The position numbers were made by a program, and so were the translations under genes. Shown in pieces: positions 24,420 to 32,597 of a stretch of DNA of 64,000 bases. A model generated the notes under the pieces. The model had not been told where the DNA came from. It did not search any database and worked only from the letters and a program-made list of their open reading frames with translations. Each line of letters begins with the position of its first letter. The first letter of the stretch is position 1. The stretch is from Myxococcus stipitatus (GTDB taxonomy: Bacteria > Myxococcota > Myxococcia > Myxococcales > Myxococcaceae), in the NCBI RefSeq assembly GCF_021412625.1, contig NZ_JAKCFI010000005.1, forward strand, positions 248,001-312,000. The letters are read 5' to 3'.

Positions 24420-25772
24420 ATGGATCCGAACCCGACGACCGCCCCCCGCACGCACTCCAAGGCCGCCGTCCCCGCCCTCTTCCAGGCGGCCATCGCGCCG
24501 CTCCAGGCCTTCTTCCGCCTCCAGGCGAGCAGCGGCATCCTCCTGGCCCTGTGCGCCGTGGCGGCCATGCTCTGGGCCAACTCCGCGTGGGCGGACACCT
24601 ATGCGCGCCTGTTCGGCGCCCGCCTGGAGCTGGGGCTCGAGGGCGCGCGGACGAGCTTCACGTTCCAGCAGCTCATCAACGACGGGCTGATGACGCTCTT
24701 CTTCTTCCTGGTGGGCATGGAGGTCAAGCGCGAGCTGAGCGCGGGGGAGCTGCGCACGCCCGCCCGCGCGGTGCTGCCGCTCATCGCCGCGCTGGGAGGG
24801 ATGCTGGTGCCCGCCGCGCTCTACGCGGCCATCAACCGGGGCACGCCCGCGCTGGCGGGCTGGGCCATCCCCATGGCCACCGACATCGCGTTCGCCATCG
24901 GCTGTCTGACGCTGGTCAAGGCCCGCGTGGGCCACGGCCTCGTGGTCTTCCTCACCGCGCTGGCCATCTTCGACGACATCGGCGGCATCCTGGTCATCGC
25001 CCTGTTCTATGGCACGGGGCTGCACGTCGACTGGCTCGTGGCCAGCGCGGCCGTGGTCGGCGCCCTGTGGCTGCTCAACCGCTTCTACGTGCGCAACGGC
25101 GTCGCGTGGCTCCTGGCGGGCGCGGCGCTCTGGTACGCCATGCACCACGCGGGCATCCACGCCACGCTGGCGGGGGTCGTCGTGGGCCTGTGCATCCCCT
25201 CCCGGCCGACGCGCCTGGGGCGCGAGGTGCTGGAGGACCTGTCCACCTACGTCCAGGGCTGCACGCGCGAGTCCGAGGACGAGTCCATGCGCGGCGCGCA
25301 GCTGCTCTACATCGAGGACCGGCTGGAGGAGCTGGAGCCGCCGCTCAACCGCTTCGAGCACCTGTGGCGCGGGTGGGTGGCCTACGGCATCGTCCCCCTC
25401 TTCGCGCTGGCCAATTCGGGCATCTCGCTTTCGGGCATGGGCTGGAGCGACCTCCTCGGGCCCCTGCCGCTGGGCATCATCGTCGGGCTCTTCGTCGGCA
25501 AGCAGGTGGGCATCTTCTCCTTCACCGCCATCACCGTGAGGCTGGCGGGCACCCGCATGCCGGGCGGTGCGGGGCTCGGGCAGCTGCATGGCGTGTCGGT
25601 GGTGGCGGGCATCGGCTTCACGGTGGCGCTGTTCGTCGCGGGGCTGGCGTTCGACGAACGGCCGGAGCTGCTGACGCAGGCCAAGCTGGGCATCCTCGTG
25701 GGCTCCGTGCTCTCCGCGCTGGTCGGCTACGTCCTGCTGCGCTTCGTGGCGAAACCCGCGACGGCGGCATAA
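24420..25772 (+). CDS. nhaA: Na+/H+ antiporter NhaA
   Basis: A 450-aa inner-membrane antiporter that exports Na+ in exchange for H+. Segments typical of NhaA: LMTLFFFLVGMEVKRELSAG, AGWAIPMATDIAFAIGCLTL (containing the ion-binding TDIAF Asp), LTALAIFDDIGGILVIALFY (the essential Asp-Asp pair), ATLAGVVVGLCIPSRP, and the end GKQVGIFSFT, GVSVVAGIGFTVALFV. The hydrophilic loop RESEDESMRGAQLLYIEDRL is longer than in E. coli NhaA, as in many non-enteric members. ATG 24420 was chosen at the start of a normal NhaA N-terminus. The ubiB-like gene follows 21 bp downstream, suggesting cotranscription. Confidence 0.96.
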   Translation: MDPNPTTAPRTHSKAAVPALFQAAIAPLQAFFRLQASSGILLALCAVAAMLWANSAWADTYARLFGARLELGLEGARTSFTFQQLINDGLMTLFFFLVGMEVKRELSAGELRTPARAVLPLIAALGGMLVPAALYAAINRGTPALAGWAIPMATDIAFAIGCLTLVKARVGHGLVVFLTALAIFDDIGGILVIALFYGTGLHVDWLVASAAVVGALWLLNRFYVRNGVAWLLAGAALWYAMHHAGIHATLAGVVVGLCIPSRPTRLGREVLEDLSTYVQGCTRESEDESMRGAQLLYIEDRLEELEPPLNRFEHLWRGWVAYGIVPLFALANSGISLSGMGWSDLLGPLPLGIIVGLFVGKQVGIFSFTAITVRLAGTRMPGGAGLGQLHGVSVVAGIGFTVALFVAGLAFDERPELLTQAKLGILVGSVLSALVGYVLLRFVAKPATAA

Positions 25773-25793
25773 CGTGAGGGGCAAGGGACATCC

Positions 25794-27488
25794 GTGATCC
25801 TCCAGGACCTGAACCGAGTACGGCAGATCACCCTCATCGCGACCCGCCACGGGTTCGGCGAGGTCCTGGAGCGCGCCGGGCTGTGGCGCATCCTGGGCCG
25901 CAAGGAGAAGGTGGAGGTGTCGCCGGAGGCGCAGCGCGCGTCCACCGCGCGGCGCTTCCGCATGCTGCTCAGCGACCTGGGCCCCACGTTCATCAAGCTG
26001 GGCCAGGTGCTCTCCACCCGCGCGGACCTGCTGCCCGCGGAGTTCATCGACGAGCTGTCGCTGCTCCAGGACCACGTGGAGCCCATCCCCCTGGAGCAGG
26101 TCCACGCGCAGATCCGCGACTCGCTGGGCAAGGAGTCCTCGGAGCTGTTCGCGCGCATCGACGAGGTGCCGCTGGCCGCCGCGTCCATCGCCCAGGTGCA
26201 CCGCGCCGTCACGCTCGAAGGCGAGGAGGTGGTGGTGAAGGTGCAGCGGCCGGGCATCGCCGCGAGCATCGACTCCGACCTGGCGGTGCTGCGCAACCTG
26301 GCGCGGCTGCTCGAGGCCGTCGTGGAGGAGACGGGCATCTACACGCCCACGGGCATCGTCGACGAGTTCGACCGCGCCATCCACGAGGAGCTGGACTTCA
26401 TCAACGAGGCCACCAACGTCCGCGCCTTCCTGGAGAACCACCGGGAGCGGCCGTACCTCGTCATCCCGCGCGTCTACTCCTCGCTCTCCAGCCGCACGGT
26501 GCTCACGCTCGAGTTCATCCGGGGCGTGAAGATCAACCAGGCGCGGCTGTCCGACGAGGACCGGAAGGTCATCGCGCAGCACATCCTGGAGGCGAGCTTC
26601 CGGCAGCTGTTCGACGACGGGCTGTTCCACGGCGACCCCCACCCGGGCAACCTGCTCCTGCTGGAGGGCAACCGCCTGGCGCTGCTCGACTTCGGCGTGG
26701 TGGGGCGGCTGACGCGCCCCATGCAGGAGACGCTGGTGATGCTGTGCCTCGCGGTGGCGCTGAAGGACAGCGATTCGGTGGCGCGCATCCTCTACCGGGT
26801 GGGCGTCCCGGACGCCCGCGCCAACCTGGTGGGGTTCCGCAACGACATCGAGAACATCCTCGGGCACCACCTGCCCACGACGCTGGGCCAGGTGGACACG
26901 CGCTCGTTGCTCAGGGACCTGCTGGACCTGGCGGTGAAGTACCGCATCCGCATCCCCAAGGAGTACGCGCTGCTCAGCCGCGCCTCCGTGTCCACGGAGG
27001 GGATGCTGCGCAGCCTCTACCCGGAGATGAACATCATCGAGGTGGTGCTCCCGTACGCCAAGGAGCTGCTCGCCGGTCGCTACGACCCGACCCAGCTCCA
27101 GGGCGGCCTGATGCGCACCCTGCTGCGCCTCCAGTCCATGGCGGCGGACCTGCCCACGCAGCTGTCGCAGATCCTCCTCGACATGGAGTCGGGCAAGTTC
27201 ACGGTGACGGTGCGCGCGGACCAGTTCGAGAAGCTCAACGAGAACCTGCGCAGCGCGGCGGTGATTGCCTTCCTGGGCCTGTGCGCGTGCGGCTTCATCG
27301 TGGGCGCGTTCATCTCCTTCGCGCCCAAGCCCTGGATGTATTCGGGGATCCCCGTGCTGGGGGCGGTGGGCATCGCCGGAGCGGCGGCCCTCTTCGGCGC
27401 CGCCATCACCTGGTACCTCTTCGGCGGACGCGGGCTGGGCAAGGTGCGCCTGAGCCGGTTCCTGAAGAAGCCCGCCAAGAAGCGCTAG
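25794..27488 (+). CDS. AarF/UbiB (ABC1) family atypical kinase
   Basis: A 564-aa member of the UbiB/ABC1 family, involved in quinone biosynthesis or lipid distribution in characterised relatives. Hallmarks: the KxGQ motif (FIKLGQVLSTRADLLPAEF), the Ala-rich loop in place of a Gly loop (AAASIAQVHRA), VVKVQRPG (invariant Lys), DGLFHGDPHPGNLLLLEG (catalytic-loop Asp and Asn) and LLDFGVVGRL (metal Asp). Two C-terminal membrane segments (AVIAFLGLCACGFIVGAF; GIAGAAALFGAAITWYL) anchor it in the inner membrane. Start is GTG. Whether it serves ubiquinone or menaquinone synthesis cannot be told from this window. Confidence 0.92.
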   Translation: MILQDLNRVRQITLIATRHGFGEVLERAGLWRILGRKEKVEVSPEAQRASTARRFRMLLSDLGPTFIKLGQVLSTRADLLPAEFIDELSLLQDHVEPIPLEQVHAQIRDSLGKESSELFARIDEVPLAAASIAQVHRAVTLEGEEVVVKVQRPGIAASIDSDLAVLRNLARLLEAVVEETGIYTPTGIVDEFDRAIHEELDFINEATNVRAFLENHRERPYLVIPRVYSSLSSRTVLTLEFIRGVKINQARLSDEDRKVIAQHILEASFRQLFDDGLFHGDPHPGNLLLLEGNRLALLDFGVVGRLTRPMQETLVMLCLAVALKDSDSVARILYRVGVPDARANLVGFRNDIENILGHHLPTTLGQVDTRSLLRDLLDLAVKYRIRIPKEYALLSRASVSTEGMLRSLYPEMNIIEVVLPYAKELLAGRYDPTQLQGGLMRTLLRLQSMAADLPTQLSQILLDMESGKFTVTVRADQFEKLNENLRSAAVIAFLGLCACGFIVGAFISFAPKPWMYSGIPVLGAVGIAGAAALFGAAITWYLFGGRGLGKVRLSRFLKKPAKKR

Positions 27489-27504
27489 CCGGACCACGTG
27501 CCGT

Positions 27505-27522
27505 GCCCGGTCCTTTCCGGGC
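27505..27522 (+). terminator. Small hairpin after the ubiB-like gene
   Basis: GCCCGG (27505-27510) and CCGGGC (27517-27522) pair around TCCTTT, 17 bp after the stop. It is short and lacks a T-run, but has the right position. Confidence 0.35.
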
Positions 27523-27612
27523 CGCGCCCGCGTCGCTACCATCCCGCGTGCTCGTCCTCGAGCGCACCGGGTCATCGGCCCCGGTGCCCGTCACGGAGGG
27601 TGGTCGCAGGAC

Positions 27613-29703
27613 ATGTACAGATGCAGCGCGTGCCAGAAGTCCCAGCGCCTGGGGTCGGGGAAGTGCGAGAGCTGTGGGAAGGAGCTCACCTGGGAGCCCA
27701 GGCCGAGCATCGACGACAAGGAGAAGTCGGGCGATCTGGACCAGTTCGGCCTCGTCTGGGCCGCGTATCAGTGCATCTGCGAGAACGCCTCGGACGTCAC
27801 GGGGACGGAGTTCACGCAGAAGCGGAAGGCCTTCGCCAGGAAGGTGAACGCCCTCCCCTCCGAGGACGAGAGCGACGTCTCCACGAAGGTGGGCAAGCTC
27901 AAGAAGCGGATCGACGGGCTCGCCCTGGAGCTGGGAGCGCCGTATCGGCAGTTCGTCATCAACCTCGCGCTGTTCGACTACCGGACGAGCGGCGGCGGCA
28001 GGGCTCGCAAGAACGCGAACTGGCTGCGCACGAGGAAGTCCGGCGGCATCGACGAGGACGTCTACAACCGTCCATTCGAGGACCCGCTGCCACACGTCGT
28101 CGAGCAGCTCCTCTCCAACGTGCCCCCGGGCACCCTGCAGTTCGACGCGACCAGCACCGTGGCGTTCACCTCCGGTGGCAATGACGTGTTGGGCTACGTC
28201 CCACCGAGTCGCTTCACCGCGAGCTTCCCGCTCCACCTGACAGGCGTCGGCGAGCATGATCGCCCCCGTCCCCTGCGCAATCCCCAGTTCCCCTCGGGCA
28301 CCGACGCCACGAACGCCGCCCTCAAGTTCGGCTACATGGGCTCGTTCGGGTTCTCCGAGCCGTCCTATTCGGCGTGGAACGAGGAGGGCGCCGACGGCCC
28401 CGAGTACTCCGGGACGCGCCTGAACCTGGGCGCCTACTCCCTGAACGAAGCCTACCTGGGCAACCTCCTGCACCTGCTGGAGCAGACCGAGCGCTCCTCC
28501 AACCCCGATCACCTCAAGGGCTATCTCGCGTACGGCGGCGTGAAGAAGGGCCACGTCCAGAAGCTGCTCGGCATCGCCTCCCGCGCCGGGCACACGCTGG
28601 CGGCCACATGGATGCGGCAGCTGGTCCTCATCACCCGGGCGCTCGTCGCCGCGGCGCGGGAGAAGGTCGACCAGCACCAGGGACTGACCTCGTTCTTCGG
28701 GCTGCTCCAGGAGAAGATCGACCGGATGGAATTCAAGGTGGCGCAGCTGGAGAAGACCGCGAACGACCTCACGGCCTTCGAGTACCTCTGGGTGCAGGAG
28801 TCCAACCTCTGGGAGCTGGCCGTCCTGGCCGCGAGCTGTCTCTCGCTCTCCGAGGTCCAGGCCACGCTCGGCACGCTCGTCGAGAAGATGCAGGCGCCGT
28901 GGAAGCCCACCCTCGGCGCGGAAGAGAATGCCATCCGCGAGGAGCTCCAGGGCGTCCCCACGGGGCGCGAACCGTGCTCGCTCCATCGCCTCCTGGCGCC
29001 CACGGGCATGGCCGCGGGGCGGAGCCTCTTCGACGTGCTGACGCAGAAGCTGAAGTACGCGCCACACCTCGTCACACCCGACAAGGACAAGCTCCACACC
29101 TTCACACCCTATTTCGAGTTCTACATCGGCGGAATCCTCAACGATGACCCGGTCGGTCCGTCCGCCAAGGGAACACAGATCTGGGTGAACCTCTCGGAGA
29201 GCCTCCATACGGACCTGATCGACGCCGGCAAGCGCGCGGAGAAGCCCGGGAAGGTCATCGCCTCGCTCCTGGGCCCCTACCTCGGCACCCTGGGCACGAA
29301 CACGTCGAAGCCGACCGTGCTGGTGATCGACTTCACCAAGTTCGCGGGCGAGATGCCCAACCAGCGCCTCTACCCCATCCTCGGGCAGCTGGCGCGAGCG
29401 CTGACCAGGAACACGACGTCCCTCGACATCGTCTTCCTGCGCTCCAACCTCAAGTACAACACGGGCTCGCTGGACCGGTACCAGGTCGGGGAGGTCCTCG
29501 TCTTCAACCAGGGGCCATCCCAGCTCATCGAAGAGGTGGAGGCCGACTTCAAGCGCATCTTCACCAAGGGGGTGGATGTGTACTTCCTCGGGGCGAAGAA
29601 GTGGGGGCTCCAGGGCGAATACCTCTCCCTGATGCGCAAGGTCTACACGCTGTCGGATGCCATCGGCACGTGGCGCTGGGCCGAATACGAGAAGCACTGG
29701 TAG
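27613..29703 (+). CDS. Zinc-ribbon protein of unknown function
   Basis: I do not recognise this 696-aa protein. The N-terminus is a rubredoxin-type zinc knuckle: Cys4-x2-Cys7 and Cys18-x2-Cys21 (YRCSACQKSQRLGSGKCESC). The rest is soluble with no membrane segment: a helical region (residues about 40-130), a middle part with GTQIWVNLSESL-type strands, a helical stretch near 370-410 (EKIDRMEFKVAQLEKT) that could be coiled coil, and a C-terminal alpha/beta part (PTVLVIDFTKFAGEMPNQRL; SLDIVFLRSNLKYNTGSL). It starts a three-gene unit with the DUF2442-FHA gene 48 bp downstream, so a role in a phosphothreonine-dependent or regulatory complex is conceivable, but this is inference only. Confidence 0.8.
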   Translation: MYRCSACQKSQRLGSGKCESCGKELTWEPRPSIDDKEKSGDLDQFGLVWAAYQCICENASDVTGTEFTQKRKAFARKVNALPSEDESDVSTKVGKLKKRIDGLALELGAPYRQFVINLALFDYRTSGGGRARKNANWLRTRKSGGIDEDVYNRPFEDPLPHVVEQLLSNVPPGTLQFDATSTVAFTSGGNDVLGYVPPSRFTASFPLHLTGVGEHDRPRPLRNPQFPSGTDATNAALKFGYMGSFGFSEPSYSAWNEEGADGPEYSGTRLNLGAYSLNEAYLGNLLHLLEQTERSSNPDHLKGYLAYGGVKKGHVQKLLGIASRAGHTLAATWMRQLVLITRALVAAAREKVDQHQGLTSFFGLLQEKIDRMEFKVAQLEKTANDLTAFEYLWVQESNLWELAVLAASCLSLSEVQATLGTLVEKMQAPWKPTLGAEENAIREELQGVPTGREPCSLHRLLAPTGMAAGRSLFDVLTQKLKYAPHLVTPDKDKLHTFTPYFEFYIGGILNDDPVGPSAKGTQIWVNLSESLHTDLIDAGKRAEKPGKVIASLLGPYLGTLGTNTSKPTVLVIDFTKFAGEMPNQRLYPILGQLARALTRNTTSLDIVFLRSNLKYNTGSLDRYQVGEVLVFNQGPSQLIEEVEADFKRIFTKGVDVYFLGAKKWGLQGEYLSLMRKVYTLSDAIGTWRWAEYEKHW

Positions 29704-29751
29704 GCGCGCGGCGCGCCCGCGTCGGACGCCCCGCACACGAGAGGAGCAAGC

Positions 29752-30348
29752 ATGGCCGCGGTGATTCTCGAAGCCCGCTGTGTCGCGCCCTTCACGGTGC
29801 GGGTGCGCTTCAGTGATGGGCATGAGGGCGAGGCGAACCTGGAGCCCTGCATCGTCGAGTGGCCCCCCCTCCGAACCCCCGACCTCACCGAGCCGATGCG
29901 CGCGTGGCTGCGGGAGCCCGGCAACTTCGAGACGGTGCGCGTGGACCCGGCGAGCGGGACGCTGGCCTGGGGGGACTCCCGCCCGTTCGAGGCCTCCCTG
30001 GTCTACTGGCGCGTCCAGAAGTCCCGCGTGGCGCTGAGCCTCCTGGCGGCGGACGGGAGCCTCGTGGAGCGGCGCGTGCTCGGAGGCCCACGGGAGGTCT
30101 GGACGCGGCCGCTGACCATCGGGCGGGCGGCGGACAACGTCCTCGTCGTGGACCGCGAGGGCGTGGAGCCGCACCACGTCAAGGTGAGGGCGGGCGGTGG
30201 ACACCACCCCTGCTTCTTCATCGAAGTGGTGGAGGGCACCGTGAGCGCCGGCGGCACGACGTCGTCGACCCCCGGTCAGGTCTGGCGCGTCCCGGCCCGT
30301 CAGGCCCTGCGGCTGGAGTTGGGGCCGTGGAGGCTGGAAATCATATGA
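29752..30348 (+). CDS. DUF2442-FHA fusion protein
   Basis: A 198-aa protein with two recognisable parts. Residues 1-90 fit DUF2442 (ARCVAPFTVRVRFSDGHEGE ... FETVRVDPASGTLAWGD), a small domain found near toxin-antitoxin and other accessory genes. Residues about 115-198 look like a forkhead-associated domain: LTIGRAADNVLVVDREGVEP followed by HHVKV and a closing strand pattern. FHA domains bind phosphothreonine peptides; here the Ser of the usual S-x-x-H is replaced by Glu (VEPHH), so phospho-binding may be altered. No membrane segment. The stop overlaps the next start (ATGA). Confidence 0.7.
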   Translation: MAAVILEARCVAPFTVRVRFSDGHEGEANLEPCIVEWPPLRTPDLTEPMRAWLREPGNFETVRVDPASGTLAWGDSRPFEASLVYWRVQKSRVALSLLAADGSLVERRVLGGPREVWTRPLTIGRAADNVLVVDREGVEPHHVKVRAGGGHHPCFFIEVVEGTVSAGGTTSSTPGQVWRVPARQALRLELGPWRLEII

Positions 30349-30878
30349 GTCGAAGTGAGCGAAAGGCGCGCCGCGCGCTCCTTCTGGAAAGGGCCGAAGC
30401 CCAGCAACGGACCTCCGAGATGACCCGCGAGCGCCGGATTGGCGAGGACGTGAGATGGCGGGGGTGCGGCCTGCTGCGCCTCCAGTTGCGGGAGCTCCCC
30501 TCGTTCGAGACCGGCCACCTCTGGGATGTCCGCGAGGTGTCGGGCGAACCGCTGAAGCTCTACGTGAGCCGGACCCACACGGAGAAGCCGGGCTACCTGA
30601 TGCCGGGCTACGTCCCGCTGAGCCACGACGGGGCGGAGCTCCAGGCCCAGGTCGACGCGCTCGAGTCGATCCAGGTCGCCACGCCGCTCCGCTTCGAGGG
30701 GGCGGGCGGCTTCGACGGGACCGCCTACTCCATCATCCGCTCCGGGGGCTTCCATACAGTCGCCTTCAATTGGTGGGAGAAGGGCCCCGCCGAGTGGTCC
30801 GCGCTCACCGAGGGCGCGAGGAGCTTCATGGAGTACCTCCGGCGGCTGGAGCCCGCGCCCCTGGACACACCGACCTGA
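30345..30878 (+). CDS. Small protein of unknown function, third gene of the unit
   Basis: A 177-aa protein with no signal peptide and no recognised domain. The first 45 residues are charged (MSRSERKARRALLLERAEAQ). The C-terminal half has a DGTAYSII segment and F-NWWEKGPAEWSAL, a D-G-T-x-Y ... WW-x-x-x-P-x-x-W pattern that I associate with small uncharacterised soluble proteins in myxobacteria and planctomycetes, without a function. It starts inside the stop of the DUF2442-FHA gene (ATGA), so the two are translationally coupled. A hairpin follows 26 bp after the stop. Confidence 0.72.
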   Translation: MSRSERKARRALLLERAEAQQRTSEMTRERRIGEDVRWRGCGLLRLQLRELPSFETGHLWDVREVSGEPLKLYVSRTHTEKPGYLMPGYVPLSHDGAELQAQVDALESIQVATPLRFEGAGGFDGTAYSIIRSGGFHTVAFNWWEKGPAEWSALTEGARSFMEYLRRLEPAPLDTPT

Positions 30879-30904
30879 CGCGGCGGCGCGTGAGCCGGAT
30901 GCGC

Positions 30905-30935
30905 CCCCGCGCGAAACGACACACTTCGCGCGGGG
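30905..30935. terminator. Perfect 11-bp hairpin between convergent genes
   Basis: CCCCGCGCGAA (30905-30915) and TTCGCGCGGGG (30925-30935) pair exactly around a 9-nt loop. The hairpin lies in the 92-bp gap between the converging 177-aa gene and the Cys-rich gene, and ends both in principle. Confidence 0.7.
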
Positions 30936-30970
30936 ACCTGTCTCATGACGGAGGCTGTATCACTCCCACC

Positions 30971-31492
30971 TCACCGCGGCGTGCAGGCGCGGCAGGCGCG
31001 GTTGCAGCTGGTGGAGATGGTGCAGCAGTAGCCGGGCCTCGGCGTGCAGCAGTACCGCCAGCCGCCACAGGTGACACAGCACGTGGCGTTGTTGTCGACC
31101 GTCCGCGCCTCGAGCGGCCCCACGTCGACGGCCATCGTGTCGATGCTCGTGACGGCGACCTTGAAGAACGCGCGGAAGCCCTGGTGGATCTGCCCGTCGG
31201 CCCTCGCCTCGATGACCTCGATGGGCGCGGCCGTGGCGACGTCGTACTCGTCGTAGATCTTGAAACGTACCACGTCCTCCCCGACGACCTCGGGGACGAT
31301 GCGATACGCCTGTTTCAGCGCGTCGTTCGACGCATGCAGTGCCTGCCCATCCAGGGCGCGGAGCGCGGCGCTCTCCCCTGTCTCGGCATACACCGTCATG
31401 TGGATGAGCTGCTTGCTGCTGGCCGCGTTCGCGCTGCCCGCAACGAACAACATGCAGACCAGTCCCAGGACATACGTGAGATTCCTACGCAT
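30971..31492 (-). CDS. Secreted protein with cysteine-rich tail
   Basis: A 173-aa exported protein. Signal peptide: LTYVLGLVCMLFVAGSANA (residues about 4-22). The body (HMTVYAETGESAALRALDGQ, DVVRFKIYDEYDVATAAPIE) is a small domain without recognised motif. The last 36 residues contain 10 Cys, mostly in CC pairs (CCVTCGGWRYCC, GYCC, then CNRACRAC). This could be a disulphide-rich knot or a metal site. ATG 31492 places the signal peptide at the N-terminus. It converges with the three-gene unit. Confidence 0.75.
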   Translation of the reverse strand: MRRNLTYVLGLVCMLFVAGSANAASSKQLIHMTVYAETGESAALRALDGQALHASNDALKQAYRIVPEVVGEDVVRFKIYDEYDVATAAPIEVIEARADGQIHQGFRAFFKVAVTSIDTMAVDVGPLEARTVDNNATCCVTCGGWRYCCTPRPGYCCTISTSCNRACRACTPR

Positions 31493-31781
31493 GTAGCACT
31501 CCTCATCTGAGTCGTGGCTTGCTCGACGCCACGGAGCTTCCTCGACAGAGCCCCCTGTCTTCGTCTCGGAAAAACCACCACACCCATGGCGAAGTGATGG
31601 TGGACCGCCCAGGGCTCGAAAGCTTGAGCAACGGCTCTCCGACGGCTCGCAACCTATAGAGCGTGCCATTCATCTACTCAATCAAGCCAAGCCAGCTTTT
31701 CAGGCAACACCTGTTCGATGTCCGAGCATGGACAGCGCATGTGTCGACACGTCTTCTCGGGACTCGTGAAAGGAGAACGCC

Positions 31782-31910
31782 GTGTATCCGGGGGACGAGG
31801 CGCTGATGGGAAGCGGTGGGTCCCCTGCCCTCGGGGACGGGTCCGGCCCGACGGCAGGCTCGGGCACTGAAAAATCACCGCGCCTGCGGGCTCATGACGC
31901 AAGGCTTTGA
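31782..31910 (+). CDS. Candidate small protein, 42 aa
   Basis: In a 538-bp gene-poor stretch, an AAAGGAGA ribosome site lies 5-7 nt before a GTG start (31782), followed by 42 codons (begins MYPGDEALMGSGGSPALGDG, Gly-rich and charged, ends HDARL) and TGA. A perfect 12-bp hairpin begins 14 nt after the stop. The layout looks like a tiny transcription unit. No homology can be claimed, and the reverse strand also has an open frame here. Confidence 0.35.
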   Translation: MYPGDEALMGSGGSPALGDGSGPTAGSGTEKSPRLRAHDARL

Positions 31911-31923
31911 CGAGGAATTGCGC

Positions 31924-31966
31924 CGCCTCCCGGGAGTCACCTTGCGGGCGTCAATCCCGGGAGGCG
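31924..31966. terminator. Perfect 12-bp hairpin
   Basis: CGCCTCCCGGGA (31924-31935) and TCCCGGGAGGCG (31955-31966) pair exactly around a 19-nt loop. Each arm also contains the palindrome TCCCGGGA. It lies between the small ORF and the DUF2267 gene and could end either transcript. Confidence 0.55.
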
Positions 31967-31972
31967 TGTCCC

Positions 31973-32017
31973 GGCCCGAGCGGCGCGCGAGCCACGGGGG
32001 CACGCGTGGCTCGGGCC
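31973..32017. other. Two mutually exclusive stems
   Basis: GGCCCGAGC (31973-31981) can pair with GCTCGGGCC (32009-32017), while GAGCCACG (31989-31996) can pair with CGTGGCTC (32005-32012). The right arms share GCTC (32009-32012), so only one stem can form at a time. This sits just downstream of the DUF2267 stop codon. Confidence 0.5.
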
Positions 32018-32030
32018 GTGACAGGGGCCG

Positions 32031-32489
32031 TCAGACAGGGCGCCGGAAGCTGTCCGCGAGGTCGGCGGGCAGCTGGGAGGCCACCGCGGCGACCTCGTCC
32101 TCCGGGATGCGGTCGCGGATGGCGGTGAAGACCACCGTCATCACCCGGAACGCCTGGTCCACGGGGATGCGGAGGTGGTCCGCCACGTCGGAGATGAACT
32201 CGTCGCGGTGCATGCGCCGCGCGTGGGACGGGCCCCGCAGGATGGTGCACTCGCCGATGAGGTCGCCGATGTCGCCGCCCAGCGCGCGCATCAGCTTCAC
32301 GTCCTCGCCGTCCGACAGCCGCCGGGCCAGCGTGCACAGCACGGCGTGCGCCGCGTCGCGTCCGCTCACCCGGTTGACGCTGACCTCGCGGCTGTTGCCG
32401 ATCTCATCCAGGAACGCCTGGAGGTCGAGGGACTCGTCGCGCTCCTTCACGGGCGCGGCGGTGGAAGGGAACTCGGTCTCTTGCGCCAT
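32031..32489 (-). CDS. DUF2267 protein
   Basis: A 152-aa cytoplasmic protein. Residues about 18-145 form the two-lobe helical DUF2267 fold: FLDEIGNSREVSVNRVSGRD, HAVLCTLARRLSDGEDVKLM, FISDVADHLRIPVDQAFRVM and TAIRDRIPEDEVAAVASQLP followed by DLADSFRRP. The A-x-x-LP-x-DLxDxFRRP end is diagnostic. The function is not known. ATG 32489 has a GGAGAC-type site upstream; the longer frame adds an unrelated N-terminus. It lies downstream of no gene on its strand except, 108 bp away, the RND pump. Confidence 0.85.
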   Translation of the reverse strand: MAQETEFPSTAAPVKERDESLDLQAFLDEIGNSREVSVNRVSGRDAAHAVLCTLARRLSDGEDVKLMRALGGDIGDLIGECTILRGPSHARRMHRDEFISDVADHLRIPVDQAFRVMTVVFTAIRDRIPEDEVAAVASQLPADLADSFRRPV

Positions 32490-32597
32490 GGGGTCGTCTC
32501 CTTGCTCGGAGTGGACGGAGGCCGTCCACGGGCGATGCCAGAGACGATGGCCATGCCCCCCGCGAGCCACAGCGGGGGGCCAGCCGCTCCCCTCCCC

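Noticed and set aside
24336..27575. 1079-codon minus frame opposite nhaA and the ubiB-like gene
   Set aside because: Antisense shadow with repetitive His/Arg/Gln and no motifs.
27406..30207. 933-codon minus frame opposite the zinc-ribbon unit
   Set aside because: Antisense shadow. The plus-strand genes have ribosome sites, a zinc knuckle and coupled starts.
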